In this document: positions 46,045 to 54,359 of the stretch, piece by piece
Layout: each line of letters opens with the position of its first letter
How positions within the stretch are numbered: position 1 is the first letter of the stretch
Assembly: GCA_944325685.1 (NCBI GenBank)
Contig: CALVBC010000015.1
Location: forward strand, 1 to 61,160
Source of the DNA: an uncultured Erysipelotrichaceae bacterium
GTDB taxonomy: Bacteria; Bacillota_I; Bacilli_A; Erysipelotrichales; Erysipelotrichaceae
DNA: 61,160 nucleotides
Reading direction: 5' to 3'
The notes under the pieces: model-generated
What the model saw: the letters and a program-made list of their open reading frames with translations, nothing else
Told to the model about the DNA's origin: nothing
Database searches by the model: none
Program-made: the position numbers and the translations under genes

Positions 46045-46287
46045 ATGAAAAGAATAATCATATTATGTCTTATGATCATAATGATCACATCATGCACCGC
46101 AAACAAAGAAGAGGAAATGATCAATTATTATGAATATTCCATTCCCAAAAGCATGCTTTCTGAAGAAACGATCGAATGGCTAGAAAAATTTAATCCTTTG
46201 CCTGATAGTTCTAAGATCGCTGTTAGTTATATACCGTATGATCTAGCACAAGCTATCGAAGAGATATACGGACCACCAGGAGAATAA
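46045..46287 (+). CDS. Short lipoprotein related to the next gene
   Basis: 80 residues. The signal peptide ends in the lipobox ITSC, so the mature part of about 63 residues is membrane-anchored outside. The segment EETIEWLEKFNPLPDSSKIA followed by VSYIPYDLAQ matches EETKEWIRKFESLP and VSYRPYELVH in the downstream protein, so the two are paralogous over about 35 residues. This copy lacks the large C-terminal domain and may be a truncated copy or a separate partner. AGGAAAGG lies 14 bases upstream, farther than ideal. Confidence 0.6.
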   Translation: MKRIIILCLMIIMITSCTANKEEEMINYYEYSIPKSMLSEETIEWLEKFNPLPDSSKIAVSYIPYDLAQAIEEIYGPPGE

Positions 46288-46325
46288 ACAAATGAAAAAA
46301 ATTAATTAATAACGTCATAAAATAA

Positions 46326-47087
46326 TTGTTTTCAATAATTTTGATTTGCTCATTATTTTCATCAACTATCGTCGCTGATGATTTACGTAGCGAAGTGTTT
46401 GATAGTTTTTCAGAAGAAACTAAAGAGTGGATACGGAAATTTGAGTCTCTTCCATATGATGCTCAAATGATGGTTAGTTATCGACCTTACGAATTAGTTC
46501 ACAGTTCATATGAATTAAAAATTAACTATGGAGTGTATTCAAATTCTCCAAGCTCTATTGTGCCTGTTGATCCAGGTCCAGGCGGAGTTGGATTACCGAT
46601 TGGTGGATATGAACTAGACTATAATCCTAGTTATTGGAATGGAGCGAGGAAAGACAAGGCTAACTGTTATTTCTACGCTATGAATGAAGTAGGAACATCA
46701 TCTGATATTAGAACACAACAACCGGGTTTTCTTTCTGGAAATACGTACAATGTAAACGATTATAGTACTATTATAAATGCTGTCGAAGAAGATGTATTTT
46801 ATCTAGATAGTGTAATAGGCTTTAGGTCTTCATCGGCAGGAGAAACACCTGGAATTGATGAGTATAAAGTGGCTTTAGTTATTGCCTCTGGATTTGATTA
46901 TCATTGGTATAGACAAAATTCTGATGGAACATGGTCTCATAAACAAGGCCATACAAATGTGACGAATGTAGATGCTTCAGGAGATGTAATTTATAACCCG
47001 CAGACATGTGATCGAAATTATAAAAGTGCACATGGACCTTTGTATAACTACACTATATTTGCTGGATATTACATAGTGGAGTATTAA
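46326..47087 (+). CDS. Secreted protein with cysteine-peptidase-like C-terminal domain; damaged start
   Basis: 253 residues from a TTG, beginning with a hydrophobic stretch that lacks the positive N-terminus of a signal peptide. A good ATG with AGGAG upstream exists at 46292 (AGGAGAATAAACAA before it), but that frame stops after five codons. Removing one A from the A7 run would give MKKLINNVIK, then a TAA at 46323, then the hydrophobic core. The 5 prime end therefore looks doubly broken, or translation starts at the TTG. The mature domain has NCYFYAMN and DYHWYRQNSDGTWSHKQGHT, a plausible Cys/His pair, and ends in a strand-rich segment. The peptidase idea is inference. Confidence 0.55.
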   Translation: MFSIILICSLFSSTIVADDLRSEVFDSFSEETKEWIRKFESLPYDAQMMVSYRPYELVHSSYELKINYGVYSNSPSSIVPVDPGPGGVGLPIGGYELDYNPSYWNGARKDKANCYFYAMNEVGTSSDIRTQQPGFLSGNTYNVNDYSTIINAVEEDVFYLDSVIGFRSSSAGETPGIDEYKVALVIASGFDYHWYRQNSDGTWSHKQGHTNVTNVDASGDVIYNPQTCDRNYKSAHGPLYNYTIFAGYYIVEY

Positions 47088-47166
47088 CCATAAATTCACA
47101 TATAATCTTTACTAGAGGAAAAGTGAGAATAATATAAACCGTGTAAGTTAATGGCGTACGAAAATA

Positions 47167-47202
47167 AAAAGATCATCCCTCTGATCTTTCGATGATCTTT
47201 TT
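47167..47202 (-). terminator. Terminator of dtd-folD operon
   Basis: The minus strand AAAAGATCATC / GATGATCTTTT stem is followed by TATTTTC. It overlaps the end of the DUF951 gene. Confidence 0.75.
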
Positions 47203-47370
47203 ACATTTGCGTTCAAATTCTGGCCTATCCATAATGACAACAGCACCGCAACCCATGCATTTGATCTTGACATCAGCCCCTAAGCGAATGATCTTCCAAT
47301 AGTGGCTCTTTTTACATGGGTGGTCCTTTTTCATCTGGACGACATCATCTAAGCGATAATCAGTTATCAT
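47173..47370 (-). CDS. DUF951 (YyzM-like) zinc-ribbon protein
   Basis: 65 residues of the DUF951 family, with the typical DVVQMKKDHPCKKSHYWKII and RLGADVKIKCMGCGAVVIMDR segments. A CxxC plus another Cys may bind zinc. Function unknown; homologues are small conserved Bacillota proteins. Overlaps the folD stop by four bases. Confidence 0.88.
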   Translation of the reverse strand: MITDYRLDDVVQMKKDHPCKKSHYWKIIRLGADVKIKCMGCGAVVIMDRPEFERKCKKIIERSEG

Positions 47371-48200
47371 CTTTTACCTCTTAACTCATAAGCTTTATAG
47401 ACGTTTTCCATCAACATGCATACCGTCATCGGCCCAACACCTTTAGGCACTGGTGTGATGGCTTTTACTTTATCGACCACTTTATCAAAGTCGACATCAC
47501 CACATAACTTACCATCGACATGATTGATCCCGACATCGACGACATATGCCCCTTCCTTGATATAGCTATCATCGATATAACGGGCTTGCCCAATAGCGAC
47601 AACTAAGATATCAGCAAGTCTTGTGATCGACTTTAGATCTTGAGTATTACGATGACATACAGTGACGGTCGCATCAGCGTTTAATAATAGCTTACTTAAA
47701 GGCGAACCTACTAGTGACGATCTTCCGATGACGACCGCATGTTTGCCTTTTATATCGACACCCATCTCCTTTAAGATCGCCATGACACCAAGTGGCGTAC
47801 ATGGGACAAAGCCATCTTCATGCAAAGCTAATTTACCGACATTTAATTTATTCAAACCATCGACATCCTTATCCGGATCGATATGATCCATGATCATCTT
47901 GGCATCGATATGTTTAGGTAAAGGCATCTGAACTAAGATGCCATCAACTGTATCATCTTTGTTTAGATCATCGATCAGTTTGATCAGTTCATCTTGGGTC
48001 GTCTCTTCTTCCTTTTTTATTAACAAGAATTCGATCCCTACATAGCTAGCTGCCTTTTCCTTACTTTTGATATAGGAGATACTAGCTTTATTATCACCGA
48101 CTAAGACGACGGCAAGTTTTGGTTTGACTTCTAACTTTTCGATCTTGGCCTTAAGTTCATCTTTATATCTTAAGGCTAACTCTGTCCCGTTTATGATCAT
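47367..48200 (-). CDS. folD: Methylenetetrahydrofolate dehydrogenase/cyclohydrolase
   Basis: A bifunctional enzyme interconverting methylene-, methenyl- and formyl-tetrahydrofolate. About 277 residues, with the catalytic Lys segment SYIKSKEKAASYVGI, DGILVQMPLPKHID, and the NADP-binding VIGRSSLVGSPL. The PVPKGVGPMTVCMLMENV C-terminal signature is intact. The ATG at 48200, behind GAGGAG and one base from the dtd stop, is preferred to a GTG at 48215. Confidence 0.96.
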   Translation of the reverse strand: MIINGTELALRYKDELKAKIEKLEVKPKLAVVLVGDNKASISYIKSKEKAASYVGIEFLLIKKEEETTQDELIKLIDDLNKDDTVDGILVQMPLPKHIDAKMIMDHIDPDKDVDGLNKLNVGKLALHEDGFVPCTPLGVMAILKEMGVDIKGKHAVVIGRSSLVGSPLSKLLLNADATVTVCHRNTQDLKSITRLADILVVAIGQARYIDDSYIKEGAYVVDVGINHVDGKLCGDVDFDKVVDKVKAITPVPKGVGPMTVCMLMENVYKAYELRGKR

Positions 48201-48201
48201 C

Positions 48202-48648
48202 TTATAACTCCTCACTGTCGATGATGATCGTCACTGGTCCATCATTGATCATCTCGATCTTCATATCCGCACCAAAGACACCGGTCTTGACTTCAAAGCC
48301 ACTATCTTCAAGTAGCTTATTGAAATACATATATAGCTCATTAGCGTCTTGTGGCTTCATGGCTTTGATAAAACTCGGTCTATTGCCTTTAGCACAATCA
48401 GCATATAGCGTAAACTGCGAGATACTCATGATCTTACCACCAATGGTCTTAAGATCGAGGTTCATCTTACCATTTTCATCTTCAAATACACGAAGACCAC
48501 TTACCTTTTTAGCGATCTTTTCAACTTCATTTTTGGTATCACCTTCCTTGATACCCACTAAGATCATAAAACCTTGATCGATCGCACTGTACTCTTTACC
48601 ATCGATATGGCATTTGGCATATTTAACTCTTTGGATTACGACTTTCAT
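48202..48648 (-). CDS. dtd: D-aminoacyl-tRNA deacylase
   Basis: 148 residues. Removes D-amino acids mischarged on tRNA. The active-site motifs are clear: SQFTLYADCAKGNRPSF and the cross-subunit Gly-cisPro motif in NDGPVTIIID. No relA-like gene precedes it, unlike in Bacillus. It starts eight bases after a TGC-TAGAAT box and has no ribosome site. Confidence 0.95.
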   Translation of the reverse strand: MKVVIQRVKYAKCHIDGKEYSAIDQGFMILVGIKEGDTKNEVEKIAKKVSGLRVFEDENGKMNLDLKTIGGKIMSISQFTLYADCAKGNRPSFIKAMKPQDANELYMYFNKLLEDSGFEVKTGVFGADMKIEMINDGPVTIIIDSEEL

Positions 48649-48656
48649 ACTTCGCT

Positions 48657-48665
48657 ATTCTAGCA
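48657..48665 (-). promoter_or_regulatory. Extended -10 of dtd operon (almost leaderless)
   Basis: The minus strand reads TGC-TAGAAT, eight bases, then the dtd ATG. It directly follows the T run of the upstream terminator. Confidence 0.45.
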
Positions 48666-48695
48666 CAAAAAAGCCCCCACTTTATAGTAGAGGCT
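48664..48695 (-). terminator. Terminator of the lipoprotein gene
   Basis: The minus strand has a 10-bp stem AGCCTCTACT / AGTGGGGGCT (with G-U pairs) followed by TTTTTTG. Confidence 0.8.
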
Positions 48696-48720
48696 CTTGA
48701 TTTAGTGATTTAAATTCTGA

Positions 48721-49761
48721 TTAAGCGCAAGCTTTTGTGATAGCTGTGATGAAATCACCAACTGCCATTGTACAGCTTGTAGCTAGATCTACTGGGCTGT
48801 TGTGATCGCCACCTAATTCCATACCTTCGATCTCAGCAGCTGTCTTACCAACGCAGTATTCTTCGAATGCTGCTGCTTGTTCGAACCATTCAGCACCGAT
48901 AGGAGAAGCACTTCTCATACCGTAGTCATCTTTACGATCTTGTTTTGAATCGATTGGATCAGCGCTAACGATAGTACCTGTAGCATCGAACTTAGCTGTG
49001 TTTTGAGCAACGTCGATATCTGTTAATAAGACTTTACCATCAGCATCTAATGCAACACCAGCATATGTGACATTGTATTGGACTGAACCATCACCATCAG
49101 CTGAAGCAGCTGTTGTTGAAACAGTTGTTTCTGAAGCTAAGCCATAGCTAGCAACTTCACCTTCAACAGCTGTTAAGTGTTCGTTCGCATCAGCGATCGC
49201 ATTTAAGAATTCTTGAACGCTCATCGTGCAGCTTGTTGTTAGATCAACAGGGCTGTTGTGATCGCCACCTAATTCCATATTTAATACTTCATCAACTGTT
49301 TTACCGATGCAGTATTCTTCGAAAGCGTCAGCTTGTTCATACCATTCAGCACCACCTTCGATGTTACCCATAGCAGCTGATGTCTCTTTCATAGCGTAGT
49401 CATCGCCACGTTCTCTCTTTGTGCCTTGTAGGCCTTCAGTTACGATAGCACCTGTGCCATCCCAAGTTGAAGTGTTTTGCGCAACGTCGACTTGAAGATC
49501 AACGATCTTACCTTCAGCGTCTACTGCTAATAAAGCATATGTTGTGTTAACTTCTACTGAACCTTCTTCATGATCAGCGTCAACGCTTGTAGGTGACATT
49601 GTTGTTGATTGACCAACACCCATTGAAACGGCGCCAGTAGTTGTACCAGTTGTTTCTGTCGATTCTGGTGTGTCTGTTCCTGTTGGTTCTGTGTTATTTG
49701 AACAAGCAACTAAGCTTAGAGCCATTAGACCACAGACTAATAAAGCTAATAATTTTTTCAT
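48721..49761 (-). CDS. Lipoprotein with two tandem copies of one domain
   Basis: About 346 residues. Signal peptide with lipobox LVAC, a Thr/Glu-rich linker, then two copies of a domain of about 140 residues (roughly 70-200 and 215-345). Matching pairs include VDVAQNTSTWDGTGAIV / IDVAQNTAKFDATGTIV, FEEYCIGKTVDEVLNMELGG / FEEYCVGKTAAEIEGMELGG and a shared HNSPVDL-TSCTM. The fold recalls FMN-binding-like lipoprotein domains of Clostridia, but no cofactor motif is certain. Start at 49761 follows AGGAGG by ten bases; the frame is open further upstream over the promoter. Confidence 0.85.
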   Translation of the reverse strand: MKKLLALLVCGLMALSLVACSNNTEPTGTDTPESTETTGTTTGAVSMGVGQSTTMSPTSVDADHEEGSVEVNTTYALLAVDAEGKIVDLQVDVAQNTSTWDGTGAIVTEGLQGTKRERGDDYAMKETSAAMGNIEGGAEWYEQADAFEEYCIGKTVDEVLNMELGGDHNSPVDLTTSCTMSVQEFLNAIADANEHLTAVEGEVASYGLASETTVSTTAASADGDGSVQYNVTYAGVALDADGKVLLTDIDVAQNTAKFDATGTIVSADPIDSKQDRKDDYGMRSASPIGAEWFEQAAAFEEYCVGKTAAEIEGMELGGDHNSPVDLATSCTMAVGDFITAITKACA

Positions 49762-49785
49762 TCTTTGCATTCCTCCTGCCCAAAT

Positions 49786-49814
49786 ATTATATGGGATGAA
49801 AAAAGCCATTGCAA
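49786..49814 (-). promoter_or_regulatory. Promoter of the duplicated-domain lipoprotein
   Basis: The minus strand has TTGCAA (49814-49809), a 17-base spacer and TATAAT (49791-49786), followed by a leader with AGGAGG. Confidence 0.7.
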
Positions 49815-49831
49815 GCATAAATTTCCCAAAA

Positions 49832-49846
49832 TGTGAAAACTTTCAC
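49832..49846. promoter_or_regulatory. Possible CRP/FNR- or Rex-type operator
   Basis: TGTGA-N6-TCAC, centred about 60 bases upstream of the predicted start site of the lipoprotein gene, the classical position for a class I CRP/FNR activator. Rex boxes have a similar shape. One half is imperfect. No such regulator lies in this window. Confidence 0.35.
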
Positions 49847-49902
49847 TCAAAGTTCACATGTTGAACTCATATTTAGCTTACGTGGCTTTAATATAAACTT
49901 AA

Positions 49903-51120
49903 CTAACGCTTAACTAAAAGGTCGAGATATGATGTCCCGTTCTCTGGCATATCGACGCCAAAGTAGTCGCAACAGGTCGCACCATTATCAGACATCGTCT
50001 TTCTGGTACCGACCCTAACACCATGAAGACCCTTCTTATAGATAAGTAGTGGCACATACTCTCTAGTATGTTTACTACTTCCACTATCTGGGTCATTGCC
50101 ATGGTCAGCTTGGACGATCAAGATATCATCTTCAGTGAGTAGTGGTAAGATCTTAGCTAAACCCTCATCGGCTTGCTCGAGGATCTTTTTATATTCGGTA
50201 CTATCTTGCGAGTGACCAGCTAAGTCAGTCTCTTGGATATTGGTACAGATAAAACCGGTATCGTGTTTTTTGATCGCATCGATCGTCAGTTGCATGCATT
50301 CAGGTGTTGGGACACATGAATAGCTCTCACCTAGATCATTGGCGACGATATCAGCGACTTTACCGATAAGGACACAGGGGATACCCGCTTTGGTCAAGAT
50401 CGTCGGTGCTTGGACATTCTTATTGACGCCATAGCCTAAGTGACGACATTGATATCCTTGTTCGTAGGATTTTGACTTAGCACTGGCGATACCGATGTAT
50501 TTGCCATCTTTGACTTCTTCGGCATTGTATAGATCTTGCATATTATTACCGGTACCACCAAATACGATGACCCTACCAACGGTGACCACTTCTCTTACAA
50601 GCTCTGCGATCTCATGTTCCTTCTCAAAGGAGATGTAATCAAGTGGTGCTGTGACGTTATAGCACATGCCAAGATCAGCTTCTAAGTTATCCGCGACCGT
50701 GACATAATCATCACATACGACATATCTAAGACCATCTCTTTCTTTATACTCGACCTTATGACCGTGCTTTTTAAGATGCTCATAGACGATATCGACCTTC
50801 TGTTGAAAAGGATGGACTTCAGGTTTCTTTGGTAATGTGCCCATGATCTCTTGGTGACCCATAAAGGTATCAGCCCCAAAGTGCATAAGGGCACTTCTGC
50901 CATAGTTTGCTTCATCATTAAACTTCATGAAGTCACTTTCTTTACCATAGGCATTCATAAGACCTAATTTCTCTAAGGTCGGTAACTTAAGATCAGGATG
51001 ATCTTTTAAGATGCTCCTTAAAGTATTGGTATTTTCATCACCTGGTCTTACGACCTTGGCATCTTCCATCGCGCCGATGCCAAAACCATCTAAGACGATG
51101 ATGATAAAACGCTTACTCAT
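49903..51120 (-). CDS. yhfW: YhfW: phosphopentomutase-like enzyme
   Basis: 405 residues of the alkaline-phosphatase superfamily, phosphopentomutase (DeoB) group. Metal and phosphate ligands: VLDGFGIGAM, the nucleophile region GDENTNTLRS, ETDLAGHSQD, QADHGNDP and SKHTREYVP. DeoB moves phosphate between C1 and C5 of ribose; the position after a YhfS-like gene and the lack of nucleoside genes point instead to E. coli YhfW, which is uncharacterised. It overlaps yhfS by eight bases and is the last gene of the cluster; no clear terminator follows. Confidence 0.85.
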   Translation of the reverse strand: MSKRFIIIVLDGFGIGAMEDAKVVRPGDENTNTLRSILKDHPDLKLPTLEKLGLMNAYGKESDFMKFNDEANYGRSALMHFGADTFMGHQEIMGTLPKKPEVHPFQQKVDIVYEHLKKHGHKVEYKERDGLRYVVCDDYVTVADNLEADLGMCYNVTAPLDYISFEKEHEIAELVREVVTVGRVIVFGGTGNNMQDLYNAEEVKDGKYIGIASAKSKSYEQGYQCRHLGYGVNKNVQAPTILTKAGIPCVLIGKVADIVANDLGESYSCVPTPECMQLTIDAIKKHDTGFICTNIQETDLAGHSQDSTEYKKILEQADEGLAKILPLLTEDDILIVQADHGNDPDSGSSKHTREYVPLLIYKKGLHGVRVGTRKTMSDNGATCCDYFGVDMPENGTSYLDLLVKR

Positions 51121-52210
51121 CTTTGGCCTCCTTGATACTTTCCTTTAAGATCCTGATGATCGTATCAGCCCCTGCGCGCATCGGGTTGATGCGGATCATG
51201 TAATCAGCACGTGATGGATCATCCTTTAAGAAAGTGCCTGATGCTCGATAGAATAGCGGGGTGATCTCATATTTGGACTCTGAACCAACTGGATTTGGTA
51301 AAGCCCCTTGTCTTTCAGCTATTTTCAAGACCTTTTTAGCGATCGGCTCTTTAAAGGTCACAAGTAATACCTTGGATTGCGCATTAGCGATAAAGGCATC
51401 ATCGATCTCCTTGATCTCACCTTTGTTTAGATATTCTAAGACCTTGTTGGCTTCGATATTGCTGATAGCTAATAAGACTGGCGCATATGTTAGACCTCTT
51501 AAGACCTCTAATGCTTCAAAGCCCTGGGTTTGACAACCACCTGAGTAGTGCATGGCTCTGATCTTATCGATATATTCCGCTTTTCCAGTCACAACACCGA
51601 TGCCTTCTGGTCCTTGTAATTTGAAAGTAGAAAAACATGATAGATCTGCTCCACACTGCGTTCCGATCTTTTTGACCTTCATGACGGCATAGTTATCATC
51701 AGTCACAACAGGTAGACCATAGCCTTTGATCACCTTGACCACTTCTTCTAGGTCATAGCTATCGCTTGGTGCCTGTCTTGTATATTGCACTAATGCCCCT
51801 TTGATATCCTTATTCTCTTCAAGGCATTTTCTGATACTATCAAGGTCATTGTAGTCACAAGCTACTGGCTCTAACCCTAACATCTCAAAGCTTGTCTTTG
51901 TTGTGCTATAGATCGGTGCTGTATGGACTAATACCTTGTCATTAGCCTTAAATATGCTGCTTAGGGCATATCTTATAGCACCTGTACCGCTGCCTCTTAC
52001 TAAGATCGCTTTTTCATCGTCGAAGAAATCGGCGATGACCTTTTCGACCTTGATCGTCGTAAGTGGCTCATTACCTGGCTGATGGACACCGAGATCACCG
52101 CGTGTCAAAAGCTCTGAGCCAGTGAAATGGCGCATTATCGTATCGACAAACTTGAATTGACATTGTGTTGCTTCTTCAAGCGTCATGCTTTCTAATGGAT
52201 ATACTTGCAT
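51113..52210 (-). CDS. yhfS: YhfS: PLP-dependent aminotransferase-like enzyme
   Basis: 365 residues, fold-type I PLP enzyme. The Schiff-base Lys lies in CFSTFKLQGPEG, the pyridine-N Asp in PVVTDDNYAV, and the small-domain segment in RINPMRAGADT. It resembles E. coli YhfS and distantly the cysteine-desulfurase / SelA-like enzymes. Elimination, transamination or cleavage of an amino acid is possible; the substrate is unknown. It lies ten bases after the amidase-like gene. Confidence 0.82.
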   Translation of the reverse strand: MQVYPLESMTLEEATQCQFKFVDTIMRHFTGSELLTRGDLGVHQPGNEPLTTIKVEKVIADFFDDEKAILVRGSGTGAIRYALSSIFKANDKVLVHTAPIYSTTKTSFEMLGLEPVACDYNDLDSIRKCLEENKDIKGALVQYTRQAPSDSYDLEEVVKVIKGYGLPVVTDDNYAVMKVKKIGTQCGADLSCFSTFKLQGPEGIGVVTGKAEYIDKIRAMHYSGGCQTQGFEALEVLRGLTYAPVLLAISNIEANKVLEYLNKGEIKEIDDAFIANAQSKVLLVTFKEPIAKKVLKIAERQGALPNPVGSESKYEITPLFYRASGTFLKDDPSRADYMIRINPMRAGADTIIRILKESIKEAKDE

Positions 52211-52219
52211 CGTTTCCTC

Positions 52220-53194
52220 CTATATCTTGTATCCTTCGATAAAGTAGTTATTGAGATCGAGGAAATAACGCTCGATCAGTTTATCGTGGACTTCATTGAT
52301 CTTTTTACCTAAGGCTAATAATTTAGCGATCTTGTCTTCCTTTGATTCTGACATCAAAAGATATGCCATCCCAAGACCCTCTTGTGGTAAAGACATCGCG
52401 GTTGCCCCAGCGATATTACAGACCCTGACATAGCCCTTATTAGCCCTTTCTTGATAGGCTTTGGTCCTTTCATCAAAGTGACCATATAATGAATCACCAA
52501 GACCATCGATATCGATCGGTCCCTCACTTATAAGTAAGACATCACATTCCTTTAGAGTCTTCTCTAAAAATGGTACTAAGGTATTCCTAGGTGTATGACT
52601 ATCCAATAATTCAATGACCTTAGAATCGATACCTTCATACTCTTTATCAGAATAGACGATACCACAGTCTTCACTTGGCTTGATATTGATCGCGACTTCG
52701 ATCGCCTTATATAAGACCTCTTTGTCACGGGCCATAAAGCCGATCGAGCTTGTTGCCATCATCCCATCGGTATTGGGCTTAGTCGGTGCTTTGATCATAT
52801 CCTTTTCGATCAGTTTTGATATAAAGCTCAAGATATTGACACTGATAGCTGGGGCTAAAACACTACCACCGCCATCATTACCGATACCAAGGTCATTGAT
52901 CCCACTGAAGACATTGACCGCTGTACCTGATGAAGAACCTGACATGATCCGTCCGCTGATCGGATTGATGACTTCTGTATCGATGGCTCTACCAGCTAGT
53001 TGTGACTTCTTATCGATCGTATGTAGACTAAAGCCTTCTTTCTCTAATTTATGCATCAAAGTATTAGGGATCGAAGCGACATTTTTGATCCCGACTAGTA
53101 ATTTACTAGGATCAGCGTCTAAAAGCTTGACGACGGTATGATATGGATCAAGCTCAGCGACGCGATGCCTTAGCTCATATTCTAGCATGTCCAA
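52220..53194 (-). CDS. Amidase-signature-like protein
   Basis: 324 residues, shorter than usual for the amidase family (about 450). It keeps the Ser-Ser-Lys triad pattern: Lys37 in VGIKNVAS, Ser87/Ser88 in SGSSSGTA and Ser111 in GNDGGGS. The 24-residue gap between the serines is the one found in FAAH and GatA. E. coli yhf clusters lack such a gene. It overlaps yhfX by 13 bases and so belongs to the pathway. Hydrolysis of an amide or ester is likely, though the divergent motif context leaves room for another use. Confidence 0.7.
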   Translation of the reverse strand: MDMLEYELRHRVAELDPYHTVVKLLDADPSKLLVGIKNVASIPNTLMHKLEKEGFSLHTIDKKSQLAGRAIDTEVINPISGRIMSGSSSGTAVNVFSGINDLGIGNDGGGSVLAPAISVNILSFISKLIEKDMIKAPTKPNTDGMMATSSIGFMARDKEVLYKAIEVAINIKPSEDCGIVYSDKEYEGIDSKVIELLDSHTPRNTLVPFLEKTLKECDVLLISEGPIDIDGLGDSLYGHFDERTKAYQERANKGYVRVCNIAGATAMSLPQEGLGMAYLLMSESKEDKIAKLLALGKKINEVHDKLIERYFLDLNNYFIEGYKI

Positions 53195-54351
53195 TCATCC
53201 TCGATCTTTTTACCAACGGCATCATATAACGCGATTTTAGGATCATTACGCTTTAATCCTTCGACACAAGCCACATAGCTTCTGGTGGTAAAGATCTGGG
53301 TCCTAAAGCACATGACGACGGTATCGGATACCTTGGCATTATGATCTAATTCAAAGTGATAATCGATCGAATCATCATCTGGTGCTTTGATGCCATATTC
53401 TTTTGCTTCTTTAAAGCTTTCACCAACTAAGGCATTAGCCATATGACCACGACGATAAGTACCACCACCATAGACATAAGCCTTGTCTTTAAAGTTATGC
53501 GATACTTCACTGACATATACATAACCGACCTTTTCCACCTCTTCATGGACCTTATGGAGTGGTGTCGTACCGGTAAGACCATGACCTGGTTCACCACTTG
53601 TACCACCTAACGCTTTGATCGTTGGGATCGAAGCTGCACAGGTAGCACTTGGGATATTGATCTCAAAATCTTTATAGCCAACACCTTTTAAGATATCGAT
53701 AGCCCTTTCTAATCCCTTTAGATTATCCGTCTTTTCGATCTTGTCATCTTGACTATCGTATAAAAGGGCTGGGAAAGCAGTCACACCACCGATCTTGACG
53801 TTGCTGAGGCTTTCGACTTCATTTATGACATCAACAAATTCATCGGTTGAAAAACCAGCGACTTGACCTGAATAAAGCTCAGCATCATCATCAGTGATCC
53901 TGATAAGGAGCTTTTGGATAATACCTAATTCCTTAGCTACTTCATTGACCTCTTTGATCTTGTCGATCGAATAGACCGTCATATAATCAGGCTTAGATGC
54001 GATGATCTTCTTTAAGGCATGTCTTGGCGTTTGGACTAAATGGCCGACATTAGCGATATGGATACCATTATCGATCATGACTAAAGCCTCTTTAAAATCA
54101 ACGACGACCGCCCCTTTAAAGCCGATATCCATGAGCATCTTAGCTACCTCAGGATTTCTTCCGATCTGCTTGAGCATGAAAAACAGTTCGATGCCATTAG
54201 CTTTTGCCACCTCTAACATCTTCGTCGCATTCTCTTTGATCGTATCAAGATCTAAGATATAAGTATCTGGTAAGATCAGACCTTCCTTGTGCGCTTTGAA
54301 GGCATATTCGATGAGTTTAGGATTATTCTCTATACATCTATCTAAAAACAT
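53182..54351 (-). CDS. yhfX: YhfX: PLP-dependent racemase-like enzyme
   Basis: 389 residues, fold-type III PLP enzyme of the alanine-racemase-like YhfX group. The Schiff-base Lys lies in FFMLKQIGRNPE near residue 58; a TIM-barrel follows with GGVTAFPALLYD and GTSGEPGHGLTGTTP, the phosphate-binding region. Racemisation or decarboxylation of an amino acid derivative is expected. Coupled with the amidase-like gene, 8 bases after php. Confidence 0.85.
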   Translation of the reverse strand: MFLDRCIENNPKLIEYAFKAHKEGLILPDTYILDLDTIKENATKMLEVAKANGIELFFMLKQIGRNPEVAKMLMDIGFKGAVVVDFKEALVMIDNGIHIANVGHLVQTPRHALKKIIASKPDYMTVYSIDKIKEVNEVAKELGIIQKLLIRITDDDAELYSGQVAGFSTDEFVDVINEVESLSNVKIGGVTAFPALLYDSQDDKIEKTDNLKGLERAIDILKGVGYKDFEINIPSATCAASIPTIKALGGTSGEPGHGLTGTTPLHKVHEEVEKVGYVYVSEVSHNFKDKAYVYGGGTYRRGHMANALVGESFKEAKEYGIKAPDDDSIDYHFELDHNAKVSDTVVMCFRTQIFTTRSYVACVEGLKRNDPKIALYDAVGKKIEDDWTC

Positions 54352-54359
54352 AGGCTATC

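Noticed and set aside
49893-49916. CTTAACTAACG direct repeat with an 11-base period at the end of yhfW, resembling a second Pho box
   Set aside because: It is on the opposite strand orientation, overlaps the yhfW stop codon and is about 120 bases from the nearest promoter start, so regulation is unlikely.
49903-51120. Reading this gene as an ordinary nucleoside-salvage deoB
   Set aside because: No nucleoside phosphorylase, deaminase or nucleoside transporter is nearby, and the neighbours match the yhf cluster, where the YhfW paralogue belongs.
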